From contig DAOVUF010000198.1 of assembly GCA_030632725.1 (NCBI GenBank), positions 1-9,134 on the forward strand: 9,134 bases of DNA. Reading direction: 5' to 3'. This DNA is from QNES01 sp023143415. GTDB taxonomy: Bacteria; Pseudomonadota; Gammaproteobacteria; Beggiatoales; Beggiatoaceae. The first letter of the stretch is position 1, and every line of letters begins with the position of its first letter. Shown one piece after another: positions 6,317-9,134 of the stretch. A model generated the notes under the pieces. That model was not told where the DNA came from and searched no databases. It saw only the letters and a program-made list of their open reading frames with translations. The translations under genes and the position numbers were made by a program.

Positions 6317-6358
6317 ATTAACAATTCACCATTAACAATTCACCATTAACAATTCACC
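6317..6358 (-). repeat. Heptamer tandem overlapping the 3' end of mutS
   Basis: Six heptamers in strict alternation, ATTAACA-ATTCACC three times (plus-strand reading), equal to three 14-bp units. The mutS stop codon (6346-6348) and its last codons, Met-Val-Asn-Cys, lie inside the tandem. Confidence 0.9.
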
Positions 6359-8904
6359 ATATTTTTCAATTGATAAATAATCTCTAAAGCCTGTCTTGGT
6401 GTCATATCTTCAGGCGATAACGTCTTCACTTTTTCAATAATCGGATGAGGAGCGGGCTGAGATGGCTGTTGAGAAACAGGTAAAGCGGATTCTGTTGTCG
6501 CCATTTGTAATTTTTGAGCTTCCAATTCTTTAAGATGTTTTCCCGCTTGAGTAACAACCTGTTTTGGAACTCCTGCTAATAATGCGACTTGTAAGCCATA
6601 ACTTTTATTAGCCGGACCTTCCTTGACTGAGTGCATGAAAATCAATTTGTCGTCTTGCTCTACAGCATCTAAATGGATATTCGCAATATTGTGAAAAATG
6701 TCGGGTAAGCGCGTTAATTCAAAATAATGGGTAGCAAATAAAGTCAGCGCACCCACTTTTTGCGCCAAATGCTCCGCACACGCCCACGCCAGCGATAAAC
6801 CATCAAAAGTACTCGTTCCCCGCCCAATTTCATCCATTAATACCAGACTATTGCGGGTGGCATTGTGCAAAATATTAGCTGTTTCCGTCATCTCCACCAT
6901 AAACGTTGAACGCCCTCCAGCTAAATCATCGCTTGCACCGATACGAGTAAAAATGGCATCTATTGGACCAATAATCGCTTGTTGTGCGGGAACAAAACTG
7001 CCAATATGGGCGAGTAACACGATGAGGGCAGTTTGACGCATGAAAGTGCTTTTTCCCCCCATATTCGCCGCAGTAATAATCAACATTCGCCTCTGCTTAT
7101 CCAATTTCAAATCATTTGGAATGAACGGCTCATCCTGCACCGTTTCCACGACGAGATGTCGCCCTTCAATAATTTCAAGTTGTTCCTTTGCCGTAAACTT
7201 GGGCGGATAGAATTTTAAAGTGTCTGCTCGCTCGGCAAAATTATTGAGTACGTCAAGTTCAGCTAAAGCGGCACTACAAGTTTGTAATTCGAGTAACGAT
7301 TCCAGCAGTTTGTCTAATAAGACATCGTATAAGTATTTTTCCCGATTAAGCGCACGCTCTTTAGCACTTAATATCTTATCTTCAAAACCTTTCAATTCGT
7401 CAGTGATATAACGTTCCGCCGCTTTGAGCGTTTGGCGGCGAATATAGTTTGAAGGTGCTTTACTCGCCTGGGTGCGACTGATTTCAATAAAATAGCCATG
7501 CACTCTGTTAAAACCGACTTTTAAATTAGTAATGCCGGTACGCTCACGTTCGCGTTTTTCTAAATCCAGCAAATATTGCCCGGCATTATCACTTAAACTG
7601 CGAAATTCATCTAACTCTTTATCGTAATGTGGCGCAATCACGCCCCCATCACGCAATAGCATCGGCGGTTTTTCAACAATGGCTGCTTTTAATAAAGCAT
7701 AATGCTTTGGAAAAGCGCCTATTTTTTGAGCTAATGTTTTTAAATGAGGGCAATGCAATTGGCTTAATTGCTGTTGTAAATCCGGTAAACCGCCTAATGC
7801 GGTACATAATTGGCTTAAATCACGCGGGCGTGCAGATTTTAAAGCGATTCGTGCCAAAATACGTTCTATATCACCAATTGTACGGAGTTTTTGATATAAC
7901 GCATCAACACATTGCTGCATCAGCAAAATGCCCACACTATGATGACGCGCCTTTAAGATATTAATATCACGCAAAGGGCGGTGCAGCCATCGGCGCAAAA
8001 GTCGCCCTCCCATCGGCGTTGCACATTCGTCCATGATATTAACTAATGTATGCTCACGTCGCCCAATCAAACGGCTATCCAATTCTAAATTGCGCCGACT
8101 GGCTGCATCCAAAAAAACACTTTCTTCACGTCTTTCCCAATACAAACTTTGAATATGGGGCAAGTGAGTACGCTGCGTTTCACGCGCATATTGCAATAAA
8201 CAACCTGCCGCCATTAAGGCGACGGTTAAATGTTCGCAGCCAAACCCCGATAAATCACGAGTGCCAAACTGTTGCGTCAATAAGCGTCGCGCGGTATCTA
8301 ATTCAAAATACCAAGGCGGTTGTTTACGAAAAGAGATTTTAGGCAATTTTAGATGAGAATCTTCACTGATTAATAACTCCGCCGGGCGCAATCGTTCTAA
8401 TTCACTATAAAACTGTGCTTCTCCTTGCACTTCAATCAGGGCAAAACGTCCACTGGCTAAATCAAGTGTCGCAATTCCAATCATATCACTAACCAGATGC
8501 ACTGCTGCTAATAAACTCTCTTGCCGCTCATCTAATAATGCCTCATCTGTCAACGTACCGGGTGTAATAATTCGAGAGACTTTACGTTCTAATAAACCTT
8601 TACTGGTCGCTGGATCGCCCACCTGTTCACAAATAACAGCAGATTCTCCTTGCCGTACCAATTTCGCTAAATAATTTTCAATGGCATGAAACGGCACCCC
8701 TGCCATAGGAATATTTTTCCCACCCCCTTTACCGCGAGCAGTGAGGGCAATATTTAATAATCGCGCTGCCCGTTCAGCGTCTTCAAAAAATAATTCGTAG
8801 AAATCCCCCATACGATAAAATAATAGCAGATCGGGATATTCCGTCTTAATCTGGAGGTATTGCTGCATTGCGGGGGTGTATTCAGATGGATTTTTTTTTG
8901 ACAT
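6346..8904 (-). CDS. mutS: DNA mismatch repair protein MutS
   Basis: 852 residues, against 853 in E. coli MutS. It binds mismatches and small loops as a dimer and recruits MutL in an ATP-dependent way. The mismatch-reading motif is GDFYELF (33-39), with Phe35 and Glu37 as the F-x-E wedge. The connector, lever and clamp regions are complete. In the ATPase, Walker A is AANMGGKST (612-620) with Lys618, the signature region is GGRSTFMVEMTE (663-674), Walker B is VLMDE (688-692) and the H-loop is ATH (724-726). The Walker A first glycine, normally TGPNMGGKST, is alanine here. The C-terminal helix MTPRQALEIIYQLK is intact, but the final MVNC and the stop derive from a heptamer repeat. No QxSLL/F-type clamp-binding motif is visible in the tail (about 800-825). 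Codons 2-5 contain a run of nine A. The start has no clear Shine-Dalgarno sequence; Met13 is an alternative that would skip the A-run. Confidence 0.98.
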   Translation of the reverse strand: MSKKNPSEYTPAMQQYLQIKTEYPDLLLFYRMGDFYELFFEDAERAARLLNIALTARGKGGGKNIPMAGVPFHAIENYLAKLVRQGESAVICEQVGDPATSKGLLERKVSRIITPGTLTDEALLDERQESLLAAVHLVSDMIGIATLDLASGRFALIEVQGEAQFYSELERLRPAELLISEDSHLKLPKISFRKQPPWYFELDTARRLLTQQFGTRDLSGFGCEHLTVALMAAGCLLQYARETQRTHLPHIQSLYWERREESVFLDAASRRNLELDSRLIGRREHTLVNIMDECATPMGGRLLRRWLHRPLRDINILKARHHSVGILLMQQCVDALYQKLRTIGDIERILARIALKSARPRDLSQLCTALGGLPDLQQQLSQLHCPHLKTLAQKIGAFPKHYALLKAAIVEKPPMLLRDGGVIAPHYDKELDEFRSLSDNAGQYLLDLEKRERERTGITNLKVGFNRVHGYFIEISRTQASKAPSNYIRRQTLKAAERYITDELKGFEDKILSAKERALNREKYLYDVLLDKLLESLLELQTCSAALAELDVLNNFAERADTLKFYPPKFTAKEQLEIIEGRHLVVETVQDEPFIPNDLKLDKQRRMLIITAANMGGKSTFMRQTALIVLLAHIGSFVPAQQAIIGPIDAIFTRIGASDDLAGGRSTFMVEMTETANILHNATRNSLVLMDEIGRGTSTFDGLSLAWACAEHLAQKVGALTLFATHYFELTRLPDIFHNIANIHLDAVEQDDKLIFMHSVKEGPANKSYGLQVALLAGVPKQVVTQAGKHLKELEAQKLQMATTESALPVSQQPSQPAPHPIIEKVKTLSPEDMTPRQALEIIYQLKNMVNC

Positions 8905-8941
8905 GGTGATTTTTTGAATAGGATTCCAGCCTAAAGTTTTT

Positions 8942-8954
8942 TGTAACTACTCAG
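8942..8954 (+). repeat. 13-bp word TGTAACTACTCAG, copy 3
   Basis: Exact third copy of the word at 3144-3156 and 4004-4016. Its last G begins the adjacent GGGCAA hairpin. Confidence 0.7.
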
Positions 8955-8975
8955 GGCAACCATAAAGGATTGCCC
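8954..8975. repeat. Small hairpin repeat upstream of mutS
   Basis: GGGCAACC and GGATTGCCC pair around ATAAA with one bulged base. It sits about 50 bp upstream of the mutS start and is followed by CCTACA, a layout typical of short intergenic palindromic repeats. It lies where the mutS promoter would be expected, yet no convincing -35/-10 pair was found. Confidence 0.55.
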
Positions 8976-8995
8976 CTACATTAACTTTGTGATTT

Positions 8996-9127
8996 GGAGT
9001 CCAAACCTTCAGATTTGGAAGTGGAGTCCAAACCTTCAGATTTGGAAGTGGAGTCCAAACCTTCAGATTTGGAAGTGGAGTCCAAACCTTCAGATTTGGA
9101 AGTGGAGTCCAAACCTTCAGATTTGGA
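8996..9127. repeat. 27-bp tandem repeat array (right array)
   Basis: Units start at 8996, 9023, 9050, 9077 and 9104. Four are complete and identical, and the fifth breaks off after TTTGGA at 9127. Read on the minus strand, each unit contains CCAAATCTGAAGGTTTGG, an 18-mer hairpin, followed by ACTCCA. It aligns with the left-array unit at 21 of 27 positions in inverted orientation. Five of six frames through the array are open, so any open frame here carries little coding evidence. Confidence 0.95.
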
Positions 9128-9134
9128 TTATGTC

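Noticed and set aside
6851..8342. Several open frames on the plus strand opposite mutS
   Set aside because: They are antisense shadows of a well-conserved gene and show no domain or start signal of their own.
8996..9127. Right and left arrays as CRISPR arrays
   Set aside because: The units are contiguous 27-bp copies with no unique spacers between them, and no cas gene is nearby.

Overview
The window looks like chromosomal DNA from a gammaproteobacterium with a repeat-rich, moderately AT-rich genome. DgkA and MutS read as gammaproteobacterial orthologues. Glycine decarboxylase is of the two-subunit type (a separate GcvPB). The gaps are packed with hairpin repeats, heptamer tandems and small inverted-repeat elements of the kind seen in large filamentous sulfur bacteria (Beggiatoa/Thioploca relatives) and in filamentous cyanobacteria. 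Placement near Thiotrichales is an inference from this combination; nothing in the window proves it.

Layout, left to right: (1) a perfect 27-bp tandem array at the left edge (1-113); (2) a 951-residue protein with a polytopic membrane N-terminus, a helical linker and a STAND-type P-loop ATPase with a C-terminal winged helix (166-3021, +); (3) a 383-bp gap with a hairpin cluster and an intact miniature inverted-repeat element with 8-bp target duplications; (4) a small four-helix membrane protein resembling DUF2919/YfeZ (3405-3908, +); (5) a 341-bp gap with a truncated second copy of the same miniature element and several dispersed repeat words; (6) gcvPB (4250-5692, +) overlapping dgkA (5689-6042, +) by four bases; (7) a 303-bp gap between convergent genes, built as nested inverted repeats; (8) mutS (6346-8904, -); (9) a second 27-bp array at the right edge (8996-9127).

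The coding part is mostly housekeeping: the glycine cleavage P-protein beta subunit, diacylglycerol kinase and mismatch repair. Only gcvPB and dgkA look like an operon, and no shared pathway joins the neighbours. The accessory interest lies in the membrane-anchored STAND ATPase, a possible signal-sensing or conflict protein whose function is unknown, and in the repeats. The two edge arrays are diverged copies of one 27-bp family in opposite orientation. Each unit can fold into an 18-nt hairpin, and the differences between the two arrays mostly preserve pairing. Single copies or fragments of the family also lie in three of the gaps. Repeats also reach into a gene: the last four codons and the stop of mutS lie inside a heptamer tandem.

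No tRNA, rRNA, CRISPR array, integrase or transposase gene was seen.
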